A stretch of 64,000 nucleotides of DNA from Salminus brasiliensis (GCF_030463535.1 NC_132893.1:26906782-26970781); one strand, 5' to 3'. Numbered from the stretch's first letter, positions 1 through 57,355 are shown. Notes: generated by a model from the sequence alone, not told the origin. Made by a program: numbers and translations.

Positions 1-110
1 AAGAGGATATTGTCTGCCCAGAGAGAGACAGATAGATAGATACTTAGAGAGAGAGAGTGAGAGAGAAAGAGAGGGAGGGAGAAAGAGAGAGAGAGACTTT
101 TTCCATTAAC
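1..110. repeat. GA-rich low-complexity tract
   Basis: Purine-rich sequence dominated by GA, GATA and GAGA units. No coding potential is visible. It is simple-sequence DNA at the window edge. Confidence 0.8.
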
Positions 111-1740
111 AAACCCTGTGTGTCCTCTGTTGCTTATTGACTTGAGAGTTTTCTGGATGCAGAAAGAGTTTTATTGTATAAACTATTTTGGAGTGTGTTT
201 CTGGACATATAACGAACAAAATTACACTGTTGTTAATGTTACTTCAGTTAAATACATTTACTTATAATAACACATTATAATAAGTTGTTTCAATGAAAAA
301 CAGTGACTTAACTACATTGCTTGTTCAGTAAAAAACAACATTTCTAATTGACTCCTGGCACCATCTATTTGCGCCTATCCCCCTTTGTTAGATGTGAAGA
401 ATCTGATAGACTTAATTTGTAACTGGCTGTGTCTCAAACTGAAGGTACCTGCCTTGATGTGTAGCTAAGTCAGTGCCTTAGAAGGCAGTGTAGTAATACA
501 CATTTTAAAAACTACCAGAAACCTACCCAGCACAGTGAAATGGCCCAACGAGTTCAATCCAGGATTTGGGTTGAAAAAAAAACATCCAGCAGTTTTTAGA
601 GTGTATGAATAACACATAAAATCAGTCCAATTATTATTACGCATATTAATATCTAGAGACAGCTGCATGGAGCCATTAATATTTCTTTAATTCAGCCCTA
701 ACAAAAAGCTAAAAACAGTATTTTTTTTTAATGCAGTCTCATTTGATGAGACTTAATCAAATCTACTAGCTGTTCACGCTTCAATGGTAGGTGTCATATC
801 AGATGATATGTGCTTGTAGGTGTGGGTAAAATGAAAACGTTTAATTAAACATTTGTTTTTTGTGACACACAGTATGCTCTTATGCTTAAAGAGCACTGAC
901 CAACTGCATGTTTCATTACAGAGAGTGTAATTAGTCATTTAAATTGGTAAAAAATATAAAATTGTAAAAAGTATATATATATAAAATGACTGTACTAAGT
1001 ATAGGAGAGTATTTGGATAGTTAAAAAGTTTTTTGTCGGCATGCAATAAATATTGTGTATTGTGAATGGCTATATTTATCGTAATATAGCATTTCATGTT
1101 ACCTAAGTGCTAGTATCAGCTGTTAATATGCTTGTGTCTGTTTAGTTTTCTTTTATCCCTATGGACTCTGATACTCTCTTATTCATTTTACTACATTTGA
1201 ACCATTCTCCTGGCCTGTTCTGACTTCCACCGTGTGCAGTAGATGTGCTTGTGTCAACAGGAATTATTTGGGGATTATTCAAAGAAATTAATAGGGTGAC
1301 CTATTATTATTTAAGGAAAATAATAAAATCCCTCCATGCGTATTCAGAGAGAGAAAGAGCCAGTTTTCCATGTTTGGACAGAGACAGGAAACAGCTTTGT
1401 GGAGAGATTTTATTGTTCCCAATCAATGAAAGGAAAAGTGTGACGTGAGGGCGTGTGATTGAATCTCTGTGTGGAAGAAATGGGTGGTGTTGTGCTCCTG
1501 AAGGCCCGCAAAGCAGCTGGAGTCGAGCCCATAACTGGACCCTCTACATGAAGCACAGTGCCGTTAAAACCAGACTCCAACCACACCTTTTTACACTGAT
1601 GGAAATCAATGAGAACATGAAGCATAGTCTGACTGAACAAGAGCTACAACTGATCTGAATGTGAACACGAACTGTATAAATAGTAGGTATGTGACTTGGT
1701 GTGGGAGAAGAATGCTCAAATGTGATTTTACACACCTAAA

Positions 1741-1915
1741 CTACATGTCCAAATGTTTGTGGACACCTCTTCTAAGGAATGCACTTGGCTACTTCATGTT
1801 GCACCCATTGCTGACACAGACACATACAACTTGTCTAATCCCTGCAGAGAAGTACAGCCAAAAGAATAGGACTTTCTGTAGCAGATAAACATGAACCTAT
1901 TGGCACAATGCCTAA
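1741..1915 (+). mobile_element. Tc1/mariner-like non-autonomous element fragment
   Basis: It begins with the fish Tc1-type end resembling TGTCCAAATGTTTGTGGACA and continues with the block around CCCTGCAGAGAAGTACAGCC. The same internal block recurs at 34740-34770 in this window, which supports a dispersed family. No transposase frame is present and no right end is seen here, so this is a truncated copy. The family name rests on remembered fish repeats, not a search. Confidence 0.6.
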
Positions 1916-2896
1916 AGCCAGACATGAATTTGCACTATTGCATTAGGGGCATTTTTTTTTACAACACACAGCAAAGTGTAAATCCATCTAAATGTTACCT
2001 GAGAACACATAACTGCTTGAACTGAACTAGTTACTACCCACCTCTACTGTACCATAATATTCCATCATCTGAAAATGCATGAAGAACTAGACCATCCTGC
2101 ACTGCCGTAACTGTGTTCCTGACTTCTCTCAGGACTCTTGCTTTATTGAAAGCTTAACGTCAGAATAAGCTGGGCTAGGTCATCTTCCTGAAGGAAATGT
2201 GATAAAACTCGCTGGGTAAATACTGCTGAGGCTGTGTGTCTGAATATGTTTCTGCGAGTTGCTTTCTCTGATTCAGCACAATATCTCTCATGACAAAAGC
2301 TTGGCAATGGCTTCTGGAGCACAGTGAGGGTTTGTTTTGATATAAATATTTGACTTTATGAATGTTATAGAAAATGAAAACCTGCAGTCTCAGATTATGA
2401 CAAAGCCATTTCAGGGAAACCTACTGTTCTTTCACTTTTATCTGCTTGCCAAGGGCTGCAAGTAGACAATAGAGAGTGTGCTTTAAAGAGAAATGTCTCC
2501 ACACGAGACTTGAAGATTATTTAAGACTAACTAGACTATTCCATAGCCATGCAGAGGTGGGTCGTAACTAGATATATTTACCCAGGTATTGTAGTTTTTG
2601 TATCTTATACTTCTAGGTACGTTTTTACTTTGTTAAAGGTGCCATTGAATACAAACAAATAAAAATATTTATCTTGGCATATTTTAATAATGAGAGTTCA
2701 ATGCATGAAAATTAACCCTAAACACATTTTTTTCTTCATTGAAAATAAAAACTGACATTACCAAACAGAGCTGTAAAACAGACCAATTCCAAAATCCCTG
2801 AACTGTTTTAGAACAGTTTTGACTCATTTTATTTAGTGTTCTGTCGATTTGCACTACCTTGTCAAAGCACGCTACAGTAGTATATAGTATAGTAGC

Positions 2897-2924
<28 letters not shown>
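2897..2924. repeat. (AT)14 microsatellite
   Basis: Uninterrupted AT dinucleotide run in intergenic DNA. Confidence 0.95.
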
Positions 2925-2927
<3 letters not shown>

Positions 2928-4939
2928 GAAACACTGGCCTAAATCACCATATCAAGGGTAAATATGAGGTAAATGAGTTGAAAAATACATTGTGGGTCAG
3001 TGCAATGCAATTTTTTGCATCCTTGAAGCGTCACATTAGCCACATTTTGGGACCATTCTGGACCCACTTATACTCCTTACCCTTTTCTTTTACAGGCTTC
3101 TTACATCCTGAGGTTTAGTATTCACTAATTACAAGGAAAACACTGTGAAAAACAGTCTGAGCTATAAGTTACAGAGTGAGAAATGGAAGTCGAACCTGGG
3201 CATTTAAGGGGTTAAAGTTAAGCATCAGGGTTAAATAAGATCCTCAGGGTGTTGTAAATTTTAACTCTTCCCCATTCACCCTGTCTGTCTCACAGACGCT
3301 CCTCTACTCCTCCTCTCCACTCAAATACAAACACGCTTACAATGGTACATTCTGAATCGCTTTTGGTGGGAAAGGCTAGACCTTTCAACTCTATATACCC
3401 ACGAAATGTGTGTATTTGCCATGATTTTACAGCATGTGTTTACGGGGGTTAGATCCAGTGCACAAAAATCAGAGAATGCAACATCAAGCCAAGGTACTCT
3501 ATAGGAATGACATTTTTGTAGAGGCTCCAGGTTACATTCTTGCTGGTGGCTGAAGAGTCTCAGTGTTGCTCAGTTTCTGGGCCTATCCCTGACTTGGACT
3601 TACACATTCTTACACATGTATTTAACATGTTTTCTATTAAGGTTTTTTTTTGCTATTGACTGACAGCATAGACGCATTGCTTCCCTCTCATTATATCTAG
3701 CAGTTATTAATTGACCTATACATGCATTTCCCACAAGTGCCAACCTTTTGCAGTAAATGTTGCTAGGTTGGGCCAGCGTTACAGATTGTTGGCAAAAATC
3801 CCATCCATCCTAAAGGATTTAGAGCGTGTCATTCATTTCAGATTATATTCATTTTGAACAGTACTGTGTAAAAATATTAGGCATCTGAAAAAATAATATG
3901 TCTATATTTAACAGTGTGTGTTTATTAATTTAGGAAGCATTGCCATTAGCATAAATACAGATAAGTAAATAAACAATACACTGTGAATTCATGCGTTAAA
4001 GCATGTGAGCTTAAACTTGTCCAAAACTCTCCTTGAGAAAGCTCAGTATTTACTGTTCCCATCTTATTTACTTATCTAATGAAACCTTTATCAAGGTAAG
4101 TAAGTTATTAATTCTTTGCAACAGTAGCAATAATTGAACATATTTGAAGGCAGTGTCAAGGATGGACTGGCCATCAGCAGACCCACAAGCATTTCTGTTG
4201 GGCTGCGATGTGTGTGGGCCACAAGAGCCACTGAGAAAGAGAGCAGTCACAGATGAACAGAGAATGCAAGACACAGCTGAAATAGTAGGGAGGAGGGCAT
4301 GGTTGGGTTGGAGAGGGCTAAATGTAGTTCTCAGTCGTGACCTGGGCGGAGCACGGATAGGTCAATCTTCTGCGGTTATGCTTCTTATTTAACTAAATTA
4401 ACATCTGTCTGGATAATTAAGCTGCAATTGGTTCCTTTGATTGGTTCAGCTGTGAATGAAAGGAAGTGTTTCCTGCTTTCCACTGTACTTTCCTGGAAGT
4501 GCATCCTGTGTAGTCTGCACTCTTCTCTTCTGGACATTAGATGGAGGAGTGAAGGTGGTATAATGTGATGTGCTGCCCGAGTACCACCTTCTAAGCTGCA
4601 CATATATAAATGTTATAACAAAATATTTTATTTAGGATAGATAGCACATCTTTTAGTAAAGAGTATAACATACTATAGAAATTAATATTGTTCTTTTGTT
4701 GTTCTTCTTCTTACTATAAACACCATATCCTATGTTGCTCTTGTATTTAAAGACACATATGACATTTGTGTAGGTTTACATACCAGAAACCATCAGACAT
4801 AATTTCTAAATTACATTTTCTACTCCCTCTTTATCCAATATAATGTTTTGTTACTGTGCCTTTAAGGCTGATAATAGTACATGATTGGCTGCCTCCTATT
4901 GTCCCTTAGTCTTAAGACATGACAAGACAATCATATTCA

Positions 4940-5206
4940 CCATTTGTGTTGGACACAGATAGAATTTAGCCTCTGCCTTTAACCCATTCGTGCAGTAACA
5001 ACATACACACACACACACACACACTAGTGATCAAACACACACAGTGACAGTGAGCACACATGCCCGGAGTGGTGGGTAGCCATTGCTGCAGCTCCCGGGG
5101 AGCAGAGAGGGTAAAGGGCCTTGCGCAAGCGCCCAACAGTGGCAGCTTGCCGAGCCCAAAACCCTGTCATCAATAGCCCGGTGCTCTAACCGCTGAGCCA
5201 CCACTG
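4940..5206 (-). mobile_element. tRNA-derived SINE, minus-strand copy
   Basis: Read on the minus strand, it starts with GTGGTGGCTCAGCGGTTAG, which contains a pol III A-box (TGGCTCAGCGG). It goes on through a 'gggctattgatgacagggtt' segment, 'ctgccactgttgggc', 'gcgcaaggccctttaccctc' and a CA-rich tail (AC repeat at about 5004-5024). The B-box is degenerate. The copy at 53571-53849 shares the same blocks in the same order, so this is a real interspersed family. The tail boundary near 4940 is approximate. Confidence 0.75.
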
Positions 5207-7174
5207 GTTCTCAAACTGAAGTGTAAACTGAAACACTCCTTATAACTTCAGTGCAAATGAATGAGACTAATCTGCTTTAGGTGAGATGTATTTAGCTGGA
5301 TGTATTTATAACAGCAGTATAACAACAACTTAAAACGTGCTGGGCTTGCAGCATAGTTTCTATATATGGACTGCATGGATGTATATACAGTGGGTTGAAC
5401 ATGATATGGACCCTTTAAAGTTACTGAGGGATTAGAATGAACTGAACTATTAAAGGGCCTGTGGCAGGACTAAGACACCAGCGGTGTCAGTGCATTAATT
5501 GACTCCAGAGCTGTAAATATTTTGCATGGCCAACGTTCCTGGAGAGAACTCAACCCACCTCTATTACTCAAGCCCTACACCAGACCTGGATCAGAGGTGT
5601 CTTGGCCCCATTAACTGTATTAATTAGCGATGCTCTGTACTAATGCAGCAAGCTCAGTCTTGGATTTTTTCAAACGAGGATACTAAAAACAGCAGAAGAA
5701 ACTTGATCCTCCGTTCTCAGTGCCATGTCTCCCCACAGGGCTTAGGTTCGGAACTATATAGGGGAGCGGGGCAGTAAAATCACACAGTAAAATCACAGCA
5801 GTGTTAAATGAACTGCCGCAGAACAGAGTACATATGAGCCCAGTAGAACCGGCCAGGCCCACCATACTTGACTAAACTGTTTTATTCCTTTCTGACTCTC
5901 AAACAGTTCCAGTGCAACTTAAGTGATTTGATCTTCCTTTAAAACCGACATACCGAATGCATTGTGGAATGATAGGTTTGGCATTACGGTTTGTGGTTTC
6001 TCCTCATAAGCCTTCAAAGTGAAAAAACTGTGCCCACAAAAGTGCCATAAAAGCGAAGCATAAAATTGCAGCGGTTTAAAGAATAATCTGACACAATGTG
6101 CAAAGCTGACAACTTAATAATAGTCATGACCAAATATTTCATTTAAAAGGGTTTTAATTAGGGTGGGCAATGAGGCAAAACTATAACATCATGAGACTTG
6201 GAAGCATTTTTAGATACCTGATATGTATATCCATTTATACATACTGAAAATAACACGTTTTGAGAACAATTCATCAGCAACACAACAGCAACACCACTTT
6301 AAAAATAGACTGTGAAAAGCCAACTCCATTGACTTGGCTTGTCCATAAGGTGGTTACTAGTCTCAGCATTTATCATGGCCTAGAACTGCCTTTGTTGTCA
6401 GGAAGATCAGACTGCAACTGAGGGTGTTTGAATAGCAAGTAAAATGACCAATTACAGCCTATCGTTTTGCTGTGGTGTGTAGGGGTAGAGATTGTAAAGA
6501 ATTCCATCAATATATCTTACTTGGAAAGACTGATTTTTCAACAAAGACTCTAGCATAGGCAGCTGTTTGCTACTGACTAGAAGTTAGCTGCAAAAACAAA
6601 ACCCCTTGAAAATGCTAAGGAAAACACTGCACATCGACAAACAGTTAGCCAATCACAATGCAGCAGACATAATCCTGAAATTGTGGCCAGTTTTGTGTGC
6701 AGTTTTGTCACTTATTTACCTTTAGCACTTCCTAAGAGTGGTGCTTCACATTAGTGACACTGTGTGTTCATTTAATGCAATGTTTGCAGGAGTACAGTAC
6801 TTAAGCAAGAGGGGAAAACTCAATGATGGTAAAAACTGATTGATAAAATGAGGCATAACATATTGCACTGGCATCTGGTCAGCAGTTTGTTACTATAGAG
6901 TAGCGACTATACTATACACAAGTTGTTTTCAGTCTTTGCACAATTGGCCTTAATTTCTTGTTTGATGATAAATTTTGTTTTTAGAAGCATAGACAATAGC
7001 CTTTAATGACCATTATATACAAGAGACACGCTTATTGTGGTATAATTTATCATACTGTCATATTTTATTCTTTTACATGTTGAATAACTAAAGCAAATGT
7101 GGCATGTCTGGTGCACTGTGTCTGTTAACTTTGAAATAAGAGAAAATAAGAGAAATAGAGCTGTGCATGACTCT

Positions 7175-7400
7175 AAGGTCAATCTGCCAAATCCCAGGAG
7201 TTGGCTAGTGGGATATAAAGACCCCCAGCATTGAACTGTGGAGCAGCGGAACTGATGGAGCTCAATCCAGTACCTTTGGGATGAGCTGGAGAGGTGTTTG
7301 TGATCCAAAACTAATTATCCAAAATTTGTATGTGCTTTTGTTGCTGAATGTAATCAACTCCTGACAGCTATCTAGAACTCCCTATAGAAATCCTTGATTT
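7175..7400 (+). mobile_element. Tc1/mariner-like internal fragment
   Basis: The segment carries blocks such as GGGATATAAAGACCCCCAGC, GAACTGTGGAGCAGCGGAAC and CTTTGGGATGAGCTGGAGAG. These resemble decayed transposase-derived sequence of fish Tc1-like non-autonomous elements. Only short open frames remain. It probably belongs to the same superfamily as the copies at 1741 and 34695. Family assignment is from memory. Confidence 0.5.
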
Positions 7401-7572
7401 TAGAACAAATGTTGATTTTATTTTGACCAAGGTTCCCATTCCTAGCATGTTCGCATGCATATCTGAGGTTGCCTGTGTGTGTGCAAGTGTGTAGTGGATG
7501 TGAAGCCTTCTCAGCTCAAACCCTTGAGCTTTGGAATGCCACTTCTGAAGGTATGCACCTAGTAGGCTCCTT

Positions 7573-7607
7573 GGGGGGCGGTGGTGGTGTTGGGGGGAGG
7601 GGGGGTT
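7573..7607 (+). repeat. G-rich tract with G-quadruplex potential
   Basis: Three long G runs (6, 6 and 7 G) lie within 35 nt, separated by a GGTGGTGGT spacer and a single A. Composition alone makes this a plausible intramolecular G-quadruplex. No gene is linked to it. Confidence 0.6.
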
Positions 7608-10600
7608 CCCAGGACAAAAGTTGCCCCCTCCTCTTGCATGTGACACATTCTGGGCTACAGTCCCAGCTCCAGCAGCCTTGTGGACGGATGCTGGGGCTGC
7701 ATGCAAAGCCTTAATCAGCCCAGCGGGAGCTGCTCCTCAGGCTGTGCTGCAGAGTTGGAAGTCTTGAAGGAATCAGGACAGAGTGGAGCTCCATCGTGAA
7801 GAAATCATCAAGAGCCCATGATGCAAATGAAGCGTGTGACACGCAGGGGTTAAAAGCATTTGTGCGCCCGCCAGACGCTCCGGCAGTGTGAAATCAATGT
7901 CAAATCAAATGGAATGAGTGGCGTGATCTGCTGGAGCTCTATGCAAAAGTTCAACAACAGTTGCGGGACAGATTTAGAAAGCTGACATGAGCCTCATATT
8001 GCTGGCAGAAGGAAAACAAAGGAGCTGGTCCCTTTGTAAGAGACAGAGGGAAGAGAAAGAAGCTTTGTGTTTAAATTGTCCTGCAAAACTGTGTTTAAAA
8101 AGATGAAGAATTTCAAAGCAGTTTAAATAAATGTCCATTATTTTATTATTATATTTTACATTAAAGGACATTATTTTATTTATTTATAATCTCACAAACT
8201 ATGAATAAAGTATGTTTGTCAAGTTATGCTTATTTTTAGTATTTAGTTTCACAAATAACTGAATAAGTAGATTATACAATATATTATAATATATAGATAT
8301 TATAATTAAATACATGAGAAATATGATAAACAACAGTGTTAATAAGAGAAAACACTTTTCCTGTGTTTCCTTTATTTTGGAAGTCGGATGTTGGAGCTGG
8401 GATCTCACCAGAGGAGGCCGTTTACATCACTTTGCACAATATTTCCAAAAAACAGTTCACTAAAGACTTCGAAGTTCACCACAATTGGTTTGACTAGCCT
8501 ATACCGATGTTTATGGTGGATCTGACCAAAATATGTCTCACTCTTTATGTCCCAGGTCAGCATCCTTAGCGATACCAGTTGATAACAACACACTATAAAG
8601 TACGGAAACATGTCCACAGACAGAAGTTTGACAGTACCGTGTGTATGACTGATTTAATGAGACACAAATAAAAAAAGAGGCAAATAAACTGTATAACATT
8701 ACTGTCTCTACTACTGTTGATGTGTGATTTGGCCATTTTGAATTTTTAACTCAACAACATTCTAGTTCAAATGGAACGAAGCATTAAACTGCTGTCACAT
8801 ATTTTTTGGTTGCTCCATTTTTCACTTTCTGACATAATTGCAAACTGGCAGTTGTCATTTATGTGTCAAAATTTCAAACATTTCAAAAGTGTGAATAGAC
8901 CAAAAGAAATGCTCCAAACTGATCTGGAATACAATCTTTTTACTTTGACTTTGGCCATTTAAAGTTGATTTTTTTGCCATTTTGCCACGTTTTTGCCTAA
9001 CAGTGACTATTTGTAGCCAATAAAAAAATATATGTTTCTTCAGATGTTTTAGAACAAAACTGTCTCAGCTTCTGCTTGACTAATAACCTGATAATTACTC
9101 AAATTAAACAAAATAAGCATCAGTTCATTGGTTGCTAGTGCAGTATCATTTGTCATCAAAAAAAGGAAAGAACAAAAAACTCAAATTTGTGCAAATAAAT
9201 GCCCATTATTACTGTATGAACTGCATGAACAAAGAAGGAGATTTGTCCAGATGTTGCAGAACAAGGCAGTTCATTTTCTGCTTCATTAATAACCTAATCA
9301 TGAACAACAATTTAGAAATGGTTTGTGCTGCAATACTATTATCAATCATGAAGAAAGTCCAAATACAGGCCCACTATTTCATTTCAGGATCTAGTTTAAC
9401 AAACTCTAAATTTGTCCAGATGTTGTTAATATGCTTCAGTAATACAGCAATGATTGGACTAATTAAATGTAAACTAGGCAAAAATACACCGGTCAGTGGC
9501 CCCTGTCCACGCCATCATCATTCTGAGTTATATTTGTAACAGTAAACAAACTTAGCACGGCTGAGGAATTCAAACGACTGGTTGCCGGCCATGCTCCTTG
9601 TATGTTAGCCGCGCTATAATTATAGACTTCCACTTGCAGAGACTGTGTCATCCCTTGCTTTTGTGTTTGCTCTTTCAAACACTTGACTTGACCAGAGCCA
9701 ACCTGATCGATGTGAGTGCTCCTGTTCCTGCAAGGTGACACTCTTTGAACATTGCGTGCACAAAGAAAGCAGACGGAGGTGAACATAAGCTGCTTTGCTA
9801 CCTGCAGCTCTAAGGGACGCTCTTTTCCATATTAAGAGTGAACAACACTAAAGGTCACCATGGCAGCCAAGCGTAGGTCTTTGTTAGAGTCCCAGTCATG
9901 TGTTACTGTGGAATAGAGGCGGGTAACAGTCTGAAACCTTCCACTAGTGAAGGTGATGTTACTTCAATGAGGTTAAATAGAAGAAAAGGTGGCTACAAAA
10001 AAAAACTAATTAATTCAAAATGTCTGAAACGTTTAATTAAAAAAGTAATTCAGAGTGTTTTGATGTGAAATGGTTCACTACAGAGCAATTTAAGTGGTGG
10101 CAAAAACCAGGGGTAAAGGTGTCAGGGTTCATGCAAGTATAGCTATTTTATTTACTGTCCAAAACCAATAGTAAATCTACAGGAGTTTTGTAAGTGCAGT
10201 TGAAAATGGAAGAGTGATAAATCTGCTAAGAACTCACTTTCTGCTGGGGCTGATTTGCTATATACCCTGAGTGGACTAAAAATATGTTTTAAGCCAAATT
10301 TTTTTTTAAAACTATCATAAAGCAATGTCTTAGGCATCAGTCAACCCTTTCATGAAGTAACATGAAAGTAATGTTGCTTTTAGAGGCATTGAATGTTTAA
10401 GATGCCTGGTTCCTCTCAGCACCACTGTGAATAATTCTGACCAGAATGCAGCATTTCACATCCAAACATGCTGAAAGACTGTTTTTCATATGAATCATTT
10501 AAGTATGCAGACATTTTTCTTAAAATTAGGTCAAAAATTAAACTCATAAAACTGCAGTGGGACTGCTTAGTACATCCAGGATCTATTAGCACAGCCACTG

Positions 10601-12416
10601 AAGTTTGTTGGGAGCTGATCTTTGCTTTTTAGGATGCTCTTGGTCCAAAATTTCTAAATCCAAAAGCATGGACAGAAGCAGTAACTGCCCACTTTTCAGA
10701 TCTTTTTTTTTCCACAAAAGATCTGAACTCAGCTGAAGTTAAAAGCGGACTGCACAGAACTGAAGAGCTGAGCAGAGCTGAGATGACAGAAGAGAGAGCA
10801 CAAATAGTTTGAGGAGCGTTCCACGTGAGCAGGAAATGCAGGAGCTGCAGAGGAAGCCCTACTGGCTAAGAATAGTGCCCAGTGATAGATTGGATCCACG
10901 TTGACAGGAAATTGTTTTTGCTGGCCGCCCTGTACCTAAAGCTCCAATGCAGCCCTTTTTTTACTTTGCCAGCTCTGGAAAACAAACCAGAGATGACTTT
11001 CTGTACGTATCTGGGAATATTGGTATGGTGAAGAGAAACGTTCTCCTCTGATTTCTTTGCAGTGGAACAGAAACTGGAGACGGAGGAGTCTACGTCTGCC
11101 ATCTTTTTATATTGTCGCTGTCATGCAGAAACTGTGTATCTTTTTGACATAATGTGAATCTGGCAGTTGTTCTTTATATTGTGTGATTTACAATGAACTG
11201 GCCAATAGAAATGCTTCTAAAATAAAATAAACATATTTTAAAATCCATTGAAAGTGAAACACGTTCTTTCCTCCTCCTGGAACATTTGTCATTTCTGGAG
11301 ATAAAAGGTTTCTGTATGGCAATAATGATATTTAAAATGACTAGTAAACAAGTTGTAACAATGTAACTGTATTAAAGACAAAGTAGTCATATTTTATACT
11401 ATGGTGATAACATGTACTCTATTGTAATGCCATTAGATTTATGGTAAAACAATGTCTTGGGTAGCAGCCTTGACATCTACACCTATTTAAGATATTAACC
11501 TTTGATGATGTAGCTTTTCGAGGCATTAAACTCTACAGACACCTGATTCCACTCACCTCTGTAAATGACAGTGACGCCAAACCTCTCTGAATATATTTGT
11601 TTCCAGTTATAATCTAATTTCACAGAGATTCCACCTTTAAACTGAAACAATATAGCTTTAAAATAATACCTTGGTTCATGTTTACAATGTGCTGGTCCCT
11701 TAAGACCAAACATATAATTTATGTGATATGTAAATCCCTCTTTTATCCAATAATAATATGAGTTCGTTCGTTTCAGATGCTCAAATCCCACTTGTTTATG
11801 GAGCAATAGAGGCCATTACATAACCTTGAAGACAGATACCAGACAAAAGACAGACTTATTCGGGAGAACATGTAATTTGCAGGTTCACAGAGCTGTCACT
11901 CTTCCCAGGCAAACGGCTGGCCCAGAAAAACGGGCACACAATGACCCGCACAGGGACACACATCCACTAATGGCTCAGATGTTATTAGGGTAAATGAAAT
12001 GTGGTGTTAGTTTGATATGTAAGCATTAGCTGCACTTTTAAACACCATTTTTCTGATTCAAAATGACATAATTTAATGCACAATATTACGCAGCCACATT
12101 CACGCCCCTTTTTTTTTTTTAGATACTGATAAATCCATAATGAAAGTGCCATAAAACCACCTCACTCCCAGCAAATATTCACCATAAATGCACAAATTAA
12201 ATATCATATTCTGATCATACGTTTAATCACCCAACTGAATCATAAAGAAAAATCACTGATGTAAAAAAAATATTTTTTATTAGACATTTTGGTCTTAAAC
12301 TTCTTTTAGAGTTTTAGAACTTGTGGAAATGCCTTGAAAGGTTTTACTACCCATCAACAACCTAAATATGTGGGGTATATTTACTAAAATCACAGGAAAC
12401 AAAGTCAAAGAAGTTA

Positions 12417-12640
12417 GTGAATTTAGCCAGCCCTGCTAACTGCTCAGTAACGGTGAGTAAACGCTCTGCGTGCGAACGTGATAGTTCTCACGGTGATCCG
12501 ACTCTGAACGAATCCTTTAACCGATTCTTTTCACTAAATCAGTCCAACCGATTCCCAAGTGAACTTGGATCCAACCACAGCATGCACACGAGGTATACGT
12601 TCATGTACCTAGTAAAAAAGCTTGGAATAATAATACATTA
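12417..12640. repeat. AACCGATTC repeat block (inverted relative to 13.3 kb)
   Basis: Two copies of AACCGATTC occur at 12519-12527 and 12546-12554 in a 'gaacgaatcctttaaccgat' context. The motif is the reverse complement of the GAATCGGTT copies at 13332 and 13411, so the two blocks may be outer arms of one decayed inverted-repeat element. Boundaries are approximate. Confidence 0.45.
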
Positions 12641-12699
12641 TAAATAATCCAAACGCATTTAATCACAAATAAACACCAAATATGTTAAAAATAATAATA

Positions 12700-12703
<4 letters not shown>

Positions 12704-12762
<59 letters not shown>
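12704..12762. repeat. (AT)n microsatellite, about 29 units
   Basis: Uninterrupted AT run of nearly 60 bp, preceded by an AAT tract. It lies between two clusters of GAATCGGTT-type repeats (12.5 kb and 13.3-13.5 kb). Confidence 0.95.
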
Positions 12763-12766
<4 letters not shown>

Positions 12767-13299
12767 AGCCAATGTTGCTTTGCCTCATATAAAAAATATT
12801 GCATCATTTAACCTACAACAAACACAACATAAAATGATCACAGTCACATATTGTCTCTTGAAATTCTCTGTCGACTTTTGTCAATCTTTAGTGTATTGTT
12901 GTGTTGTGTATGTGCATGTCAAAGTTATTTATCTCATAAAGATATTATTGGAGTACATATGAATTTGATTTGATTTTGTCTGTAGACAGCAGCTGGTTAC
13001 TTTTCCACTTTACTTTTAATTTGATTAAACTTTATTTGAGTTATATGTCTATATGCTCTTATATGTTGCACTACTGTGACCCATGCAGTTTTAATCACTG
13101 TGTAATAATAGTGAAGTCTGCCCAGGCAATCCCAAGCAAATCAGAGCTGGACATTATCCAACAAAAGTCAGCATCATATATCAATATAAACACGCTCAAC
13201 ATCAGTTTGTTGCTGTTGCTGTTTTGTCTTTAATAATACTGCGTGAATCTAAAGGGGCAGATGTAAATAACTAGCTTGTTAAACTTGATGAACATCACT

Positions 13300-13525
13300 A
13301 GAACCGGGTTGATTCGACGACGATTTCGAATGAATCGGTTCATGACACGGAATCGAATTCACATCACTTGTGAGAAGTTTGATTGAATTTTGATGCGTCG
13401 CAATTGAGAGGAATCGGTTCGTCAAATTTATTCGAATCCTTCTGTCGCTTCCACGAAATTCGATTCACTGACACGGGCCATGCAAAGGAGTCGGTTCGTT
13501 AGCCTGAATCGAACTTCGCATCACT
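13300..13525. repeat. GAATCGGTTC tandem-like repeat block upstream of map3k1
   Basis: GAATCGGTTC occurs at 13332-13341 and 13411-13420, with GAGTCGGTTC at 13489-13498, spaced 79 and 78 bp apart. The first and third copies are followed by similar 'gaatcgaa...cacatcact/cgcatcacta' sequence. It resembles teleost transposon debris. It abuts the GC-rich promoter, so it may also lie within the regulatory region. Confidence 0.6.
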
Positions 13526-13633
13526 ATGTAAACAGAGCGGAGTGCCTTCGCTCCGCCCCACTTCCCTCCTGCCCCCCTCCCTCCGCTCCCTCTACCGCAC
13601 AAACCTATTAAGTGGCAAAATTCAGCACAGAAA
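13526..13633 (+). promoter_or_regulatory. map3k1: map3k1 proximal promoter / 5' UTR
   Basis: Composition changes abruptly to GC-rich, pyrimidine-rich DNA with a CCGCCCC box (about 13553-13559, Sp1-type) and CT-rich stretches, continuing as a CpG-rich island through exon 1. No TATA box is evident, as expected for a CpG-island housekeeping-type promoter. The transcription start cannot be placed from sequence alone. The start codon has a good context (A at -3, G at +4). Confidence 0.6.

Positions 13634-57355
<43,722 letters not shown>

Larger units (their letters stand above)
1..13279. other. 5' intergenic region, no supported gene
   Basis: This stretch upstream of map3k1 is AT-rich. The longest open frame is 135 codons (9132-9539, +); like the others it shows no recognisable domain and no splice-linked partner. 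The identifiable content is repetitive: Tc1-like fragments (1741-1915, 7175-7400), a tRNA-derived SINE (about 4940-5206), TA tracts (2897-2924, 12704-12762), and a G-rich tract (7573-7607). Between these I see nothing I can name. Distal enhancers cannot be judged without cross-species alignment. Confidence 0.6.

Noticed and set aside
9132..9539. 135-codon + strand frame in the 5' intergenic region
   Set aside because: AT-rich, low-complexity translation with no recognisable domain and no promoter or splice context.
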